NCBI RefSeq assembly: GCF_004193775.1
Contig: NC_041019.1
Location: forward strand, 34,038,827-34,102,826
Direction: 5' to 3'
Source of the DNA: Glycine soja
Taxonomy: Eukaryota > Streptophyta > Magnoliopsida > Fabales > Fabaceae
DNA length: 64,000 nt
Shown here: piece by piece, positions 1 to 11,796 of the stretch
How the letters are laid out: each line of letters begins with the position of its first letter
Numbering within the stretch: the stretch's first letter is position 1
Notes under the pieces: model-generated
Told to the model about the DNA's origin: nothing
The model's input: only the letters and a program-made list of their open reading frames with translations
Databases searched by the model: none
Translations under genes and position numbers: made by a program

Positions 1-1240
1 ACTTATTTTTCTTTTGCATTATCAGTGATAGTGATGCAATGTAGTAACGGCGACAATGGCAATGACCGTTATCAAATGTAGGAAGTGGCACTAGTCAAGA
101 CTATTTTTCAGCCGACGATCGATGATGGTTTTTGGCCGACATCGACTATGTTTTTCTCGGTTGATGTCAGCCTAAGATATTTTTCGGCTAATGTCAGCCA
201 AGCGTATTTTTGGTCAATGTTGGCCATTGATGTTTTTTGGGCGACATTGACTAGGGCTTTTCTCAATCGATGTCATCGGGGTTGTTTTTTGGCCAACAAC
301 GACTAGGATTTTTTGGTTGACATTAGCAAGGACTTTATTTTGGCTAAGGCCAGCTAGGTTTTTTTTGTCGATGTTGGTTAGGAATATTTTCTTATTGGTG
401 TCGGCTAGGGTTTTTTTGGTCAACGTCAATTGAGTCTATTTTTTGGCCAACATTGGTCGTGGCTATTTTTTTGGCCAATGTTGGTCAGGACATTTTTCTT
501 GCTGGTGTTGACTAGGATTTTTTAGTTTACATTGAATGATGATGATTTTTGGCAGACATCCGCCATGGCTATGTTTTGGCTGACATCTGTTACATTCTTT
601 TTTGTCAACATCAATCAAGACTATTTTTGATCAGTTGTCAGTTGGGGCAATTTTTTGGTAGACGTCAACTTGGATTTTTTTGGACAACGTAGGTTGGTAA
701 TAGTTTTCGGCAGACGTCAGTAAAAAAATAGCACCAACTAACGTTGACAGGAAAAAACCTAGCCAACATTAGTTGAACAAACCCTTGATTGGCATAAAAA
801 AAACAAACTTAGCCGATGTCAGCAAAAAAATAGCAATAACCGATGTTGACCCAAAACCTAGCCGATTTGAGCAAAAAAATATCCGTAATTGATGTCAACC
901 AAAACCCTAGCTAATGTTGGCCAAAAACTGGCCTTGACAAACATTGATAGAAATAAAACCCTTGCTGACATCGACCAAAAATAGCATTGACCATTGTCAG
1001 CCAAAAACCATCATCAACTGATAAGTTCTATCCTATTTTATTGTGTTCTTTTTTTACTCTTAAAGTTTTTTGTGGCCAGTCCAACCATTTGAATGATTTG
1101 AGAATAGATTGTGATTAGAAAGTGATGATTTTATTTGGAACTGAAATTTGATGGTTGATGTGTTATGAGGGATGGGTTTTAATCTTTTAGCTTTATAAGA
1201 GGCTTGTTTTATATGTATCAAGATTTTATGATTTATCTTT
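1..1240. repeat. Inverted short-repeat (foldback) array, copy 1
   Basis: From about 100 to 715 the plus strand repeats a degenerate ~40-bp unit around TTTTTGGCCGACATCGAC. From about 720 to 1015 the same unit appears as its reverse complement (GCCGATGTCAGCAAAAA). The two halves could fold on each other. A conserved ~220-bp flank (1021-1240) follows, and the whole unit recurs at 43260-45522. No protein is coded: the short open frames are by-products of the repeat. It resembles the subterminal repeat arrays of CACTA or foldback transposons, but no terminal inverted repeat or target duplication was found, so the class is inferred. The left end may lie outside the window. Confidence 0.7.
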
Positions 1241-1330
1241 GTATGGAAATGTTGTAAGTTGTAAAATTCAGAAATTTTTTCCACAGAAATTGGGGATAAG
1301 AAGCAATGGTGTCTCCATAACCATGAACTA

Positions 1331-1605
1331 CCCTACTAGAAATAAAGGTTTTAACATCGCTACTTTAAGATTGGTTATATAAAAAACCAATGTTAACAAA
1401 AATACGGTGGCATACTCGTAAATAAGATGAGCTTGTTAACGTCGATTTTTCAAAAACTGATGTTAACAAGAGCTTATTAACATTGCTTTTTTGAATAACC
1501 GATGTTAACATTGGTTTGTTAACATCGCTTTTTGGAAAACCGATGTTACTAGAAAAAACTCAACATCAGTTTTTTCAAAAACTGATGTTATTGGATCTTT
1601 TATAT
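1331..1605 (+). repeat. CACTA-like terminus with subterminal repeats
   Basis: CCCTACTAGAAATAAAGG resembles a CACTA-superfamily terminal repeat (usual form CACTACTAGAA, here with one change). It is followed by at least six repeats of a motif near AACATCGGTTTTTCAAAAACCGATGTTAA-like halves in both orientations, as expected of subterminal transposase-binding arrays. The same motif borders 31626-34016. The opposite terminus was not identified. Confidence 0.55.
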
Positions 1606-1860
1606 TGACTGCAATGTGGCGGGTAAACCATGGAGCTCCCAACTTGAACCTTTTCTACGCACTCAAACCCTAGCTTTCTCACTCACTCAAACCCTTTCGC
1701 ACTCTCAGCCGAACCCATTGTCATTGTCACTAGAAACTCTGGCGGTGCTAAAACTGGTTGTCATTGGTTTGTCTTCTCCGGTCCCTTTCACTGTCGGTCT
1801 CATGGCGATGACCAGGTGACCAAAGCATAGGATTCATTATCTTGAAAGGTTAGTATTTTA
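1606..1860 (+). pseudogene. Possible captured gene 5' segment
   Basis: Directly inside the CACTA-like end is a GC-richer stretch with ACCCTAGCTTTCTCACTCACTC-type pyrimidine-rich sequence like a plant 5' UTR, and a 67-codon open frame (1616-1819). The frame ends soon after ATGGCGATGACC. The composition differs from the AT-rich DNA that follows. CACTA elements often carry host gene pieces, so a captured promoter or first exon is plausible. The protein was not recognised. Confidence 0.25.
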
Positions 1861-3835
1861 TACTATGGTGTAGCAAAACTATATTTGTCTATTTGGTACC
1901 AGAGCAAAACTACCCCTCCTACTAGTTTTCTGAATATTGGTGGTTTTGGACTATGCTGATTGCGCCAGGGAAGTTTCTATCTAATGTTTTTGGGAATGAT
2001 GATTGACGCATGTAGTGATTGAGCTGTTTCTTGGATTGCTGCTCTATTTTTGGACTATGCTAATTGCGCTGCGGAAGTTTCTATCCATACACCCTCACTT
2101 TGAGGAGAAGAGGTAACTAACTTAATGCTAGGATGTTGTAACTTGTAATTGTAATGAGACGGATATGAATTGAGGAAAAACTGTCCATGAATTAGCATGT
2201 CTTCATTCTATGTAGTGTACTTGTTTGGTGTATAGGTGGTGAATGTTATTCTAGATCATTTTGATTGGTTGAACAATGTTGTAGGGATCCTCATAGCATT
2301 TAATATAGTCATGCTTTTAACTTTCACTGGTTTCCAGTCACTTACTAAGCATGGTCATCTTATCTTCAATCAATCGATCATTTAAATTGAGAGAACTCTT
2401 GTCAGATTCAACTTTATCTATCATCCCCTGGTTAGGTCTAGTTTTGGTCCTTCAAAACTAGTATCACCAACAAGTAAACTATTAAAAGTCAAATTTAAAA
2501 GAAAAGAAACAATTGAAAACAATATTTGAAGACAAACCTTTGTTGTAAGAAGACAACAAATTTTTGTCACTTCCTTGAAGCTTGAATGGATTTTTCATAT
2601 TCATATGAAAGAGCATCAAGAACCTACATAGGATATACATAATCAAGTCAGTTTGTCATTTCAATAAAACCACCCTACAAACATGACTATTTGTAGCTAC
2701 TCGAACAATTGGCTTGGCAATATTATCTATCTTTCAATCAAAAGCATTACAAGCTGCCGTTAGCCTCTTTTCCATAGACCGTATGACATTAGAGCATTGC
2801 AGTCAGCTTCCATATACGCATTCTTCTATTAATCCTATCCCAAGTCAACAAATTAGAAGCATGACATAAAATATTAGCCCACTTCCTAAACAGAAAAAAG
2901 GCACACCCATTAAAAATATCTAGTGTAAGAGTTATAATCAAGTTAGGTTAGTCAAAAGTCAAAAACAAGAATTCATTTTAATAATTCTTTAAATTTTTAA
3001 TAGAAGCAGTAAGCACCACATGATGCTTGACAATAAGAAAAAAGGAAATAAATCTAAGCGACTGTCACAGACTTACAAGAAAGTAGAAATCTAATTGGAT
3101 TGGGTGATTCATTGACAGGAAAGGAGAGAATTGTCCTTATAAGGGTCTCTTCAAAACTGATCCACTGCTTGGTTTCCAAATTCTATAGATTAAAATAGAA
3201 ATAGGACTACTAAGAACGGGATTATATAGCCAAATTAAATCTTTATCCACCCTATATGATATATTCTATTTAGAACATAAATCACACAAGCAATCCTATG
3301 TAGCACCAACCATATTTACTTAAAGGTTCTAATTGCAAAGTAGCAGAAACTTTGCCAGGCTTGCAGTAGATCCTTCAAAATTAGTCCAATATGGAGTAGC
3401 TGCAGCATGCTACAATTTTGCTAGGAGATGTGCCCAAGTAGCTTATGAGTTTAAAGAGATTAAAACTTCTATAAACTAGAGAAGCTAAATTATTCTCTCA
3501 ACAAAACTAGAGAGTAGAGAATAAATATCCTGGTTATATATTATGAGTCAGTTAGTTTAAACTTAAAAGAAGTGATTCTAAAAAAAAGTGAATTTTTAAG
3601 AGATAGGAGTTGCTTCTTAAAAAAGCAATTTTCTATTAAAGCATTTTACACAAACTAAAAAAAAACAGAAAAAGCTTATTTTATTTTTTAAAAAAGTGCT
3701 TTAAGAAAAAAAGAAGCTTAAACATGGTCAATATGCTGCCCATAGAAGACAAATGATTTTTTTAGAATTATAAGCAAATAATAATAGGGGTGTACAACCC
3801 ACAATAATGGGGAAAAGTTTGTTACCCAACTCTTA
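1861..3835. other. AT-rich DNA, no gene recognised
   Basis: There is no long open frame on either strand. A direct repeat of about 35 bp (GGACTATGCTGATTGCGC and variant) occurs near 1950 and 2057. From 3480 to 3720 the sequence is poly(A/T)-rich. Short stretches on the minus strand near 2560-2640 and 2740-2880 have exon-like composition next to AG/GT, but no protein family was recognised. Confidence 0.4.
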
Positions 3836-4796
3836 TGATGCAATCCTACCCCCCAAGGGCATTGGATAGAAGACTCCAAGAAGATTGGGCCAAAAAAGCA
3901 AGAGAAGACCCTAGGATTCTCATGAGCCTTAGGATAAATTTCGGGCCCATGGGCTAAGTATGAGCCCACTTATCTTGGTACATATTAGATTAAGGTTTCA
4001 TTAATTTTGAGCCTTGTATTTAGGGCTCCATAATGTAGGTAGGGTACCCTAGAAATATAGGATTTTTCAGCCCTAGTATTTTAGGGCACCTAGACTAGTT
4101 TTTGTATTAGGGGTAGTTTTGTAATTTCACATGCACTAAGTGGATATTTGATGTGTGTGGTTGGAAATAAATTTAATTGAATTGTAGAAGCCCAATCCAA
4201 TTAAATTTTAGAGGGGGAGGTGAGCATTTGCTTACTACACCCCATTGCCACATCATATAGTCACACTTTGTGCATGTCCTTCATGCTTTTCATGCCTCAT
4301 GACACCTAAGCACACTTAGTGGAGAATCTTGGAATTGATCTTGGATTAGTGGGCTGAACCATAACTAAAATTCACTAATCATAATTAGTGAAATTTTGGC
4401 TCCAAAGTTTGGCTCCACAAATTCAATTTCAAATTCAAGTGAAATTTGAATTTCCCTCCAATTTTGTGTGACACTTAGACTATAAATAGAGGTCATGTGT
4501 GTGCATTTTTTTGAACTTTGATCATTTGAATATTAAACTTAAGATTTCAAAGCTCATTTGGAGCACAAAATTTCGTGCTCTTCTCTCCCTCTCCCTTCAT
4601 TCATCTCCTTCTTCCTCCAAACTCTTATCCATGGCCTCCTATGGTGGTAAGCTTCTTCTAGACTCATCTTCTCCTTGAAGTGGCGTCTCCTCTCTCTCTT
4701 CCTTCTCCATTTCGCTGCCATTCATCTTCCAAGGAGCAAAGGAATCCATTGATGAAGAAGATCCTAGGCCTACAAGCTCCAATGGAGCTTACATCA
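3836..4796 (+). mobile_element. 5' LTR of gypsy-type element (TGATGCAATCC family)
   Basis: It starts TGATGCAATCC and ends ACATCA, two bases before a primer-binding site, with a TATA box inside, so it is a 5' LTR of 961 bp. Related LTRs lie at 40376-41400, 45523-46350 and 47168-47282. The first ~130 bp correspond to a polyprotein tail that is still open in the copy at 40377. In this copy a short deletion and stops break that frame. Confidence 0.75.
4481..4489 (+). promoter_or_regulatory. LTR TATA box
   Basis: TATAAATAG lies about 315 bp before the LTR end. This is the expected core promoter at the U3/R border, and the related LTR has the same motif at 46003. Confidence 0.6.
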
Positions 4797-6109
4797 TGTG
4801 GTATCAAGAGCATCTTCATCTAGGTGATGCTCTTTTGCTTCCTCTATCTTTTTGTTCGGTGAATTCTCTTTAATTCCTTGTTCTTCATCTTATTCTCCAT
4901 GTATATCCTCCACTGTCTTGTGGTTTGGTGCTGTTTAGAGTAGATTCAAAAAAAAATAAACCGATTAAATCTTAGATCTACACTTGTTCTTGCATTTCCA
5001 TGGTTCAAATTTTGTAGATCTACTCTTGAATCTTGCTTTTGTGTTGATTTTAGGTTCTATCATTTTTCATTCATAATATTCTTGTGCTGAACCTTAGATC
5101 TAAATTTTCTTCCAAAATATTGATTAGAAAAAAAAACACAAAAATCTAAGTGTAAATCACTTAATCCATGTTGTCTTAGAGTCATGTTTAGTCATAGTAA
5201 TTGTCACATTATGTTCTAAGTTTGTGTTGAATTTTTATTTTGTTGATTGAATTCTAGATACATTTGTTCATGTATTCTTGTCATTCTTAGCCTATCTTTT
5301 TGAATTTTGAGTCTAATTCATGCATGTTATTTAGTTCATAACATGTTCTAAATCAATTCCTAGAAGTAGTCTTGTTCTTGAACTTTTTTTTTGTTTTCTA
5401 AGTTTCCTACATGATGCCTATGATGAAGTTGAGTTGTGGTGCTGAGTTGTGGCTGGATTTGTGAATCAAATAAGTCTTAAGCTCTTTTGAATTGTGTTAT
5501 TCAAGATAATTGAGCATAAGCAAACACAAATTGTAACTATCCAAGCCTTAAGCAACATAAACACTACTCTTGATTTCTAGGTTGAAATCGCTGGTGCTGG
5601 CAGCTTGAACATACAAAATTGTATAAATTACTGGGAATTTCTCACTACGAGTTTGGAGCTGAAATTTTTACTGAATTTTCTAGACATCTGGAAAAAAATT
5701 ATAAAAAAAGAACCAAGCGATTTTGGATTAAAGGAAAAAATAATAAAAATCACACAAGTTGGCAGAAAAATCAGTGTCCAGGAAAAAAAAAAGTGAAAGG
5801 GAAGTGTGCTTGTTGTTTTGGCTCAAAAATTTGTTCTATAATTGGTGCCTATTTTATACCAATTCTAGTTCTGAAATTTAAATTGAAAATTATTGTGAAA
5901 ACAAGTGCCAAAACTAGAGGTTTCTTGAGTCTTTTTTTTTTTTTTTAGTTTTTCTACTCTACTCTAGAGCCATTCTAGGTTTCTCTTTGAGTCCCAGCTT
6001 GCTTTTTTGTGCTTTACATTGCTTTAATTGTTGAATAATCCTTGAAAATTTGTCTTGTTAAAACTCTATTGGTTTAGCTTTCATTTCATTTTTTTTGGTC
6101 TTTGGTTAT
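4797..6109 (+). mobile_element. Non-coding leader of the same gypsy-type element
   Basis: The sequence aligns with 46351-47167 downstream of the related LTR, ending in the shared stretch GCTGGTGCTGGCAGCTTG (5590 here, 47140 there). No gag is visible. The 109-codon frame at 5619-5948 is low-complexity and lysine-rich and is not credible. The element is cut at 6110 by the Tekay-type LTR. Confidence 0.6.
4799..4811 (+). other. Primer-binding site (initiator tRNA-Met type)
   Basis: TGGTATCAAGAGC starts two bases after the LTR. It matches the common TGGTATCAGAGC site complementary to the 3' end of initiator methionine tRNA, with one extra A. Confidence 0.75.
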
Positions 6110-6687
6110 TGTGGCGTCCCTAAATTAATGACTGGTTTAATAGTAATAATTTAAATAACAAAAACCATGGTAAATTTTTTTTTCTTCTTTTTCTTTTTCA
6201 CTTCTTTCTCTTTTCACTATAACTAGGTTTAGAAGGAAAATCCTCACTATAGAGTCCTGAATGGCCAGTTCACAACTCTATTCGGAGTCATTTCTTTCTT
6301 ACCGCTCATAATCTCTAAACCATTTTGCTGTTTCAAAAGGAAGAATGTACTAGCCATTACTTTAGGTCGTCACGTGAAAATAAAAGAATAAAATACAGTC
6401 GATAAACTCTTTTACAAATAAAGTTGCTAATGCTTTCTTTTCAAATAACAAGATCGATCATAAATGAATTCATCATTTAAAGCTGTCCAAAATATGGGAG
6501 TTTTACAAAATACATAGTGTCATCCAGAGCAAAGGTGTCCACAGTGGTGGCTTCAGCCACATGTATACAATCATCAAATTCCTATACATCAGGTCTACCC
6601 ATACAAAAACAAAAGAGTAAACCTAACAGTCAGTCCTAGATACACCCACCCTCAAAACTATACAAAACGAATCCAAAGAGCTGTCCA

Positions 6688-7122
6688 CTAGGATGAAGAG
6701 CCTCCGCTGATCGCCATCTCCCCCGGGCCACTATCCTCCGTAGAGTCTGCCTCAGATGCCGACATGACTTCCTCGGGAGAATCCACCTCAAGAAGTGGAT
6801 CCTCATCACCCTCTAGAAAGTCAAGGGCATCCACAGCAGGCTTAGGAGGTAGCTCCTCCAGATCCTCCTCAGGGTCTTCCTCGGATGACGTTACCTCGAT
6901 CACTTGGACGGGCTCCACTAGACGATATGGTGTAGGCGTGGGTAGTATCCACTCCACCGTGCGCTGAAGCGTCCGTGCAGGTTCATCTGGATGCACCAAA
7001 GAAGTAGCCGTGAATCGAATGGTGCCCCGAAATCGGCACCTCGTGTTGCCTTCGAGGGTCTCCCAAGCTCCCTCTAGGCACTCCATCTCCACTCGATCAT
7101 GGATTAGCTGTGCCGCCATCAC
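6688..7122 (-). CDS. LTR-borne open frame, 144 aa, acidic tail
   Basis: This ATG-started frame of 144 codons lies inside the 3' LTR, on the same strand as the element. Residues 1-75 are mixed and globular-looking (for example RCRFRGTIRFTATSLVHP). Residues about 76-144 are strongly acidic and Ser/Pro-rich (SSEEDPEEDLEELPP, then DSTEDSG). There is no signal peptide or membrane segment, and the domain was not recognised. The surrounding LTR is full of stops, so an intact frame of this length with biased composition is suggestive. It could be an extra retrotransposon gene, a captured host exon or chance. Nothing shows that it is translated. Confidence 0.4.
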   Translation of the reverse strand: MMAAQLIHDRVEMECLEGAWETLEGNTRCRFRGTIRFTATSLVHPDEPARTLQRTVEWILPTPTPYRLVEPVQVIEVTSSEEDPEEDLEELPPKPAVDALDFLEGDEDPLLEVDSPEEVMSASEADSTEDSGPGEMAISGGSSS

Positions 7123-7244
7123 GATCTACAAGAAGGAAAAGAAAGGGGTAGACTCTTTCACAAGAATCTAACTATGCCGCAACACAATGCGTCTCATAAC
7201 CACTACATGCAATTAAAAGGGGTATCTTAAGGCTTTTCATCTCT

Positions 7245-7640
7245 GGTAATCGATTACACAGCCTTGGTAATCGATTACCAGAGGCCAAACTCGAATCACA
7301 CAGCTTCAGGACATGAAAACCTGAAAGAGGCACTGTGTAATCGATTACACATACCGGGTAATCGATTACCAGTGGCCCATTCCTCTGTGTAATCGATTAC
7401 ACAGACTGGTAATCGATTACCAGAGGCCTCTACAACCTGCTGCCTTCAATTCTAAGCCTGGTAATCGATTACACCCCCTTGGTAATCGATTACCAGAAGC
7501 CCTCATGGCTTTCTGATCTCGTTTTCAAGCCTGGTAATCGATTACACCCCATGGTAATCGATTACCAGAGACCATCTTAGCCTCCTGTCTTCATTTTTAA
7601 GCCTTGTAATCGATTACCCACCCTTGGTAATCGATTACCA
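7245..7640. repeat. Cluster of twelve TAATCGATTA palindromes
   Basis: Six pairs of GTAATCGATTAC occur in about 400 bp. Flanks extend the palindrome as TGTGTAATCGATTACACA or CTGGTAATCGATTACCAG. The same motif occurs in pairs in the copia LTRs of this window (19166-19382, 32355-32600, 34490-34735, 38702-38942, 55531-55620). Confidence 0.9.
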
Positions 7641-10013
7641 GAGGCCATAACCCATATATCACACAAGATTCACAGCTGGCCAGCCACCACAAGCCTCCTT
7701 GCTTTGTGGTCTTTGTTCCTTTTATCTGTTGACTGCCAGGAGCTCGCCTGTTTAGGTACATCACAGGTTCTCACTGACCGACTATGCCCGGGTTGGGTCG
7801 GGATTGGTCAAGCTTGGTTTTGGGCAATAGCACCCCACCTGACGTCCCCAAGGTCTCCTGACCCCCGCGACATATCTCCAGGTACCACTCTGTGGTCAAC
7901 GAATAAAAGAAGGAAGTTTCACCCTTCTACACTTCCTCATCTCAAGCTTGTAGGATTATGGGGTACCCATCACATGTGGTACTAGGTGGCGGTCGGGCGA
8001 TGGTGCACAACAAGTTTTCCACATCCACAAAGCACGCATAAACCCACCATCCCCTGTTGTCCACCTCCAACTGAGCTCACGTACTCCCACGTAGCCCCTA
8101 TCCTCGTTTCTCTCAACACTGGGTCCCCATCAATCCTCCCAAGCTTCCCCAACATCAAAGTAATACAACATTCAAACAGCACAAGCTATCACAGCCAAGC
8201 AAAACAGGGCAAAGGCAGAAAACTCTGCCCAAAACACCAACCAAATCACAGCTTTTCTCACTTAAAGACCCCAGTAACAATTCCTTCGTTCCGGTTCATT
8301 AACCGTTGGATCGACTCGAAAATTTTACGGGAAGTCTCTAGTACATAAGCCTGCGTTTTGACCGTTGGGATCTACTAGCAAACATCCAGAACTCATTCTG
8401 CACTACTCTTTCCACAGCCAATCACACACAAGCATTTTTCTGCACTTGTGCAAAATTCTGCTGCACAATTTCCCAGCAAAATTCTGCATAAAGTGCAGAT
8501 TTCGAAAACCACACTTCCCCTCATCCAATCTTGCCCAAATCAAATCCTACAAGTCCCAAATCATGTATCAATCATGTCTAAACCAAAGTCAAGCTTCAAA
8601 ACACAGCAACACAAAATCTAGGTGTCCAAAACCCCTCAATTTAATGGATTTTCTAGGTTTGAGAAGTGAAATTGAGGATGAGGTAAATTTGAAGCAAACT
8701 CTCACCTCACACAAGTCTATAACATCAATTTAAACTTGTTCAAACTGGAGTTACACCCAAAATTTCATCGAATCAAAATTTGACTCCTCAACACCCAAAT
8801 TTACCCTAGAAATGGCTCTTTGTTCACTTTGGTCATTTGTTTTTCTCCCTAGCACAGTCCAAGCTTTCTCATAAGTCCTAAATGACATTTCAAGCTAGAA
8901 TTAACTCACTTTAACCTCCATTTACCACAGAATCCAGATTTAACCTTCCAACTCTCAAAGGCTCACTCTTTTTCCACTCATATCACCACATTCTCACTTT
9001 CTAACCCTAAGTTAATTCTACCCTTCATCTCTAACAGTTTTCCATAAGCAATTTCAGCACATAAGCATCACAAGCATCATCATAAAAACCCTAAAACTGA
9101 ATGGGTATGTTTAACTCATCCAAGCATGGCAAGTTCAACATGCTTTCCACAAATTTCTTCACAAATAATCATCATAAAGCAGAAACCTAGCAAGACTACC
9201 CATCATATCTCCCAAAACCCCATACCCACGAAAATCAAAGGAGAAAGAAGTCCACCCAAACCTGAAATTTCGAAGTCCCACTCGTAGACACGCTCTTCAC
9301 GACTCCGAAAATGCCCTCCTTTCGCGATTTGGAGCAGAAATGGGCACCAAAGGTTGAAGCTTTGTTGGGCAACAATGGTGGAGGAAGAAAAGAAGAAGAA
9401 GGCTGCGTGAGAGAGAGGGAGAGCTTATGAATTTTTCTGTTTTGCTGAGTGAGGAGAAAGAACAGCTTTTGGTTTTTAAATAAAGGGTTTTCTCTTTTCC
9501 TATTATTTTATTTAAGCTATGCCACATGTCCCCATTTGAGTGGAGCAAAAAAGGGCCCACTTTCTCTTTTGATTGTGACCCATACTCAGCCACAAAAAGT
9601 GAGAAAAACCTGACCTTTGAAACGCTAAAATCCTACCTCGGTTTGCGTGCCGTTTCTCTGGTTCCAGTTCCTCGCGTTTCTCTGCGTCCGTCGGGGCCAG
9701 TTTTCGAAAGCAAGCAATATATATGTCAAAACGCTCAGAATAAAACCCCGAGCGTGGCTCAGAGGTTGGTTTTGTTAAATTTTAAGTTGCACGCAAAACG
9801 ATGATTTTTAAACTAATTAATTAAGAATTAACCCATAACCTCCCAGTTATGGATTTCTCTTCCTTAATTAGCCTAACCCGCATATCTTGCCCCCACTATT
9901 CCTACTTCTACCAAGAACATATAGGCATATACATTGAATAATACTTATATATATAATCATGCAAAATACATCGTTTTCAAAAATTTCCGGGTAGAAATTT
10001 CCAGGATGTTACA

Positions 10014-10030
10014 ATACTCCCACCCTTTTA
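10014..10030 (-). other. Polypurine tract of the Tekay-type element
   Basis: On the minus strand, TAAAAGGGTGGGAGTAT directly abuts TGTAACATCC, the LTR start. This is where plus-strand DNA synthesis would be primed. Confidence 0.75.
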
Positions 10031-10052
10031 GGAATTTCGTCCCCGAAATTAA

Positions 10053-11796
10053 CTACTCTATGAACAAACTTGGGTACAATTTTCTCATCCTATCTTCCAA
10101 CTCCCATGTAGAATCACCTTCATCGGTTCCCCACTGCACCTTCACCAACGCGATCTCCTTTCCTCTCAACGACTTTATTCTTCGGTCAGTGATCTTCTGA
10201 GGTTGTGCTTTATAGGTGAGGTTATCCTTCACCTGTACCTCGTCCACTGCAAGTATATGTGATGGATCTGGGTTGTACCGTCTCAGTTGAGAGACATGAA
10301 ACACAGGATGCAAATTCGATAAACTCGGAGGTAAGGCGATATGATAAGCTACAGGCCCAATCTTCTTCAAAATCTGATACGGGCCTAGATACTTGGGCGT
10401 CAACTTCCTAGATTTGAGAGCTCTTCCGACCCCGGTTATGGGAGAAACCTTCAAAAACACATGCTCCCCTTCCTGAAAATCTAGTGGCTTCCTCCTTCTA
10501 TCATAATAGCTCTTCTGCCTATCTTGAGATGCTTTTATCTTCTCTCGAATCAACTTCACTTGTTCGTTAATCTGTTGTAGCATTTCAGGTCCAAGAAGTA
10601 CTGCTTCTCCATCGTCATACCAACAACTAGGAGTTTTGCACTTTCGTCCATATAGAGCTTCAAAAGGAGCCATACCAATACTGGCTTGGTAGCTATTGTT
10701 GTAAGTAAACTCAATCAATGGCAAACAATCCATCCAGCTACCTTGTTGCTCTATAATACACGCCCGAAGTAGATCTTCCAGAGTCTGAATGGTTCGTTCA
10801 GTCTGACCATCTGTTTGAGGATGATAAGCTGAACTAAGCTTTAGCTTTGTCCCCAAGGCTTCATGTAGACTCGTCCAAAATCGCGAAGTGAACCTCGGAT
10901 CCCTGTCAGATACAATACTAGAAGGAATTCCATGCAACCTTACTACTTCCTTGATGTACAACTCCACTAGCTTCTCCATTCTATACTTCATATTCACCGG
11001 AATAAAATGAGCAGATTTGGTGAGTCGATCAACTATGACCCACACAGCATCATGTCCACGACTAGTCTTGGGTAAACTAGATACAAAATCCATAGATATG
11101 CTCTCCCATTTCCATTCCGGAATTTCCAATGGCTTCAATTCTCCTGATGGTCGCTGGTGCTCAGCCTTAGCCTTTTGGCATGTCAAACATCTTGCTACAT
11201 ATTCAGCTACATCTTTCTTCATGCCATGCCACCAAAAACTTCTCTTCAAATCTTGGTACATCTTAGTCATTCCTGGATGGAAACTAAGACGACTTTTATG
11301 CGCTTCTTCCAAGATCTTAACTTTCAAATCATCTAAAGATGGCACACATATCCTCCCCTTGAATCTAATTAACCCGGTTGTGTCCTTCTCAAACTCCACA
11401 CCCTTATCCCCCATTACTTCTAACACCTTGCCTTGCAAAAACGGGTCATTCTCTTGAGCTTCGCGTAGGTGATCTACAAATTCATTGGTAATCTGCAACG
11501 CTCCCACAAATAAGCTCTTGGGTCGCATCTCGATTGCTAGATTCAGATCTCGGAATTCTTTTATCAACCTCTGCTCCAAACTCATCATAGTCGCAACATG
11601 TAAAGACTTCCGGCTTAGCGCGTCGGCTACTACATTAGCCTTTCCGGGATGGTAGGAAAGACCAAAATCATAATCCTTAAGGAACTCCATCCATCTTCGT
11701 TGCCTCATATTGAGTTCCTTCTGATCAAACAAGTATTTGAGACTCTTGTGATCACTGAAAACTTCAAAACGAGTGCCGTACAAATAATGCCTCCAA
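10053..11796 (-). pseudogene. Chromovirus pol 3' part: RNase H, integrase, chromodomain
   Basis: This is the C-terminal ~580 residues of a Ty3/gypsy polyprotein with no internal stop. The RNase H end is at residues 9-72 (DHKSLKYLF, VVADALSRK). The integrase zinc finger is H174, H181, C211, C214. The integrase catalytic triad is D244, D305 and E341, with the usual 35-residue D-E spacing, followed by the GPY-type region near 475-480. The chromodomain is at about 545-580 (VQWGTDEGDSTWELE). Chromodomains direct integration to heterochromatin. Gag, protease and reverse transcriptase are missing because homology stops at 11796, where CACTA sequence begins. The apparent ATG at 11817-11819 lies in foreign sequence, so this is a truncated element and not a gene with its own start. 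Confidence 0.9.

Larger units (their letters stand above)
6110..10013 (-). mobile_element. 3' LTR of Tekay/Del-type chromovirus, 3.9 kb
   Basis: Read on the minus strand, the LTR begins TGTAACATCC (10013) right after a polypurine tract and the polyprotein stop, and ends GGACGCCACA (6110). At 3904 bp it is long, as is usual for Tekay/Del chromoviruses. It holds a 144-codon open frame (6688-7122) and twelve palindromic TAATCGATTA motifs (7245-7640). The base next to 6110 is preceded by GTTAT, the presumed target duplication. Its partner is lost because the element is truncated at 11796. Confidence 0.85.

Noticed and set aside
5619..5948. 109-codon frame in the gypsy leader
   Set aside because: Low-complexity Lys- and Phe-rich sequence from A- and T-runs, not preserved in the related leader at 46351.
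7986..8733. Open frames of about 120 codons on the plus strand in the chromovirus LTR
   Set aside because: They are antisense to the element, rich in Ser/His/Pro from CA-rich sequence, with no family resemblance.
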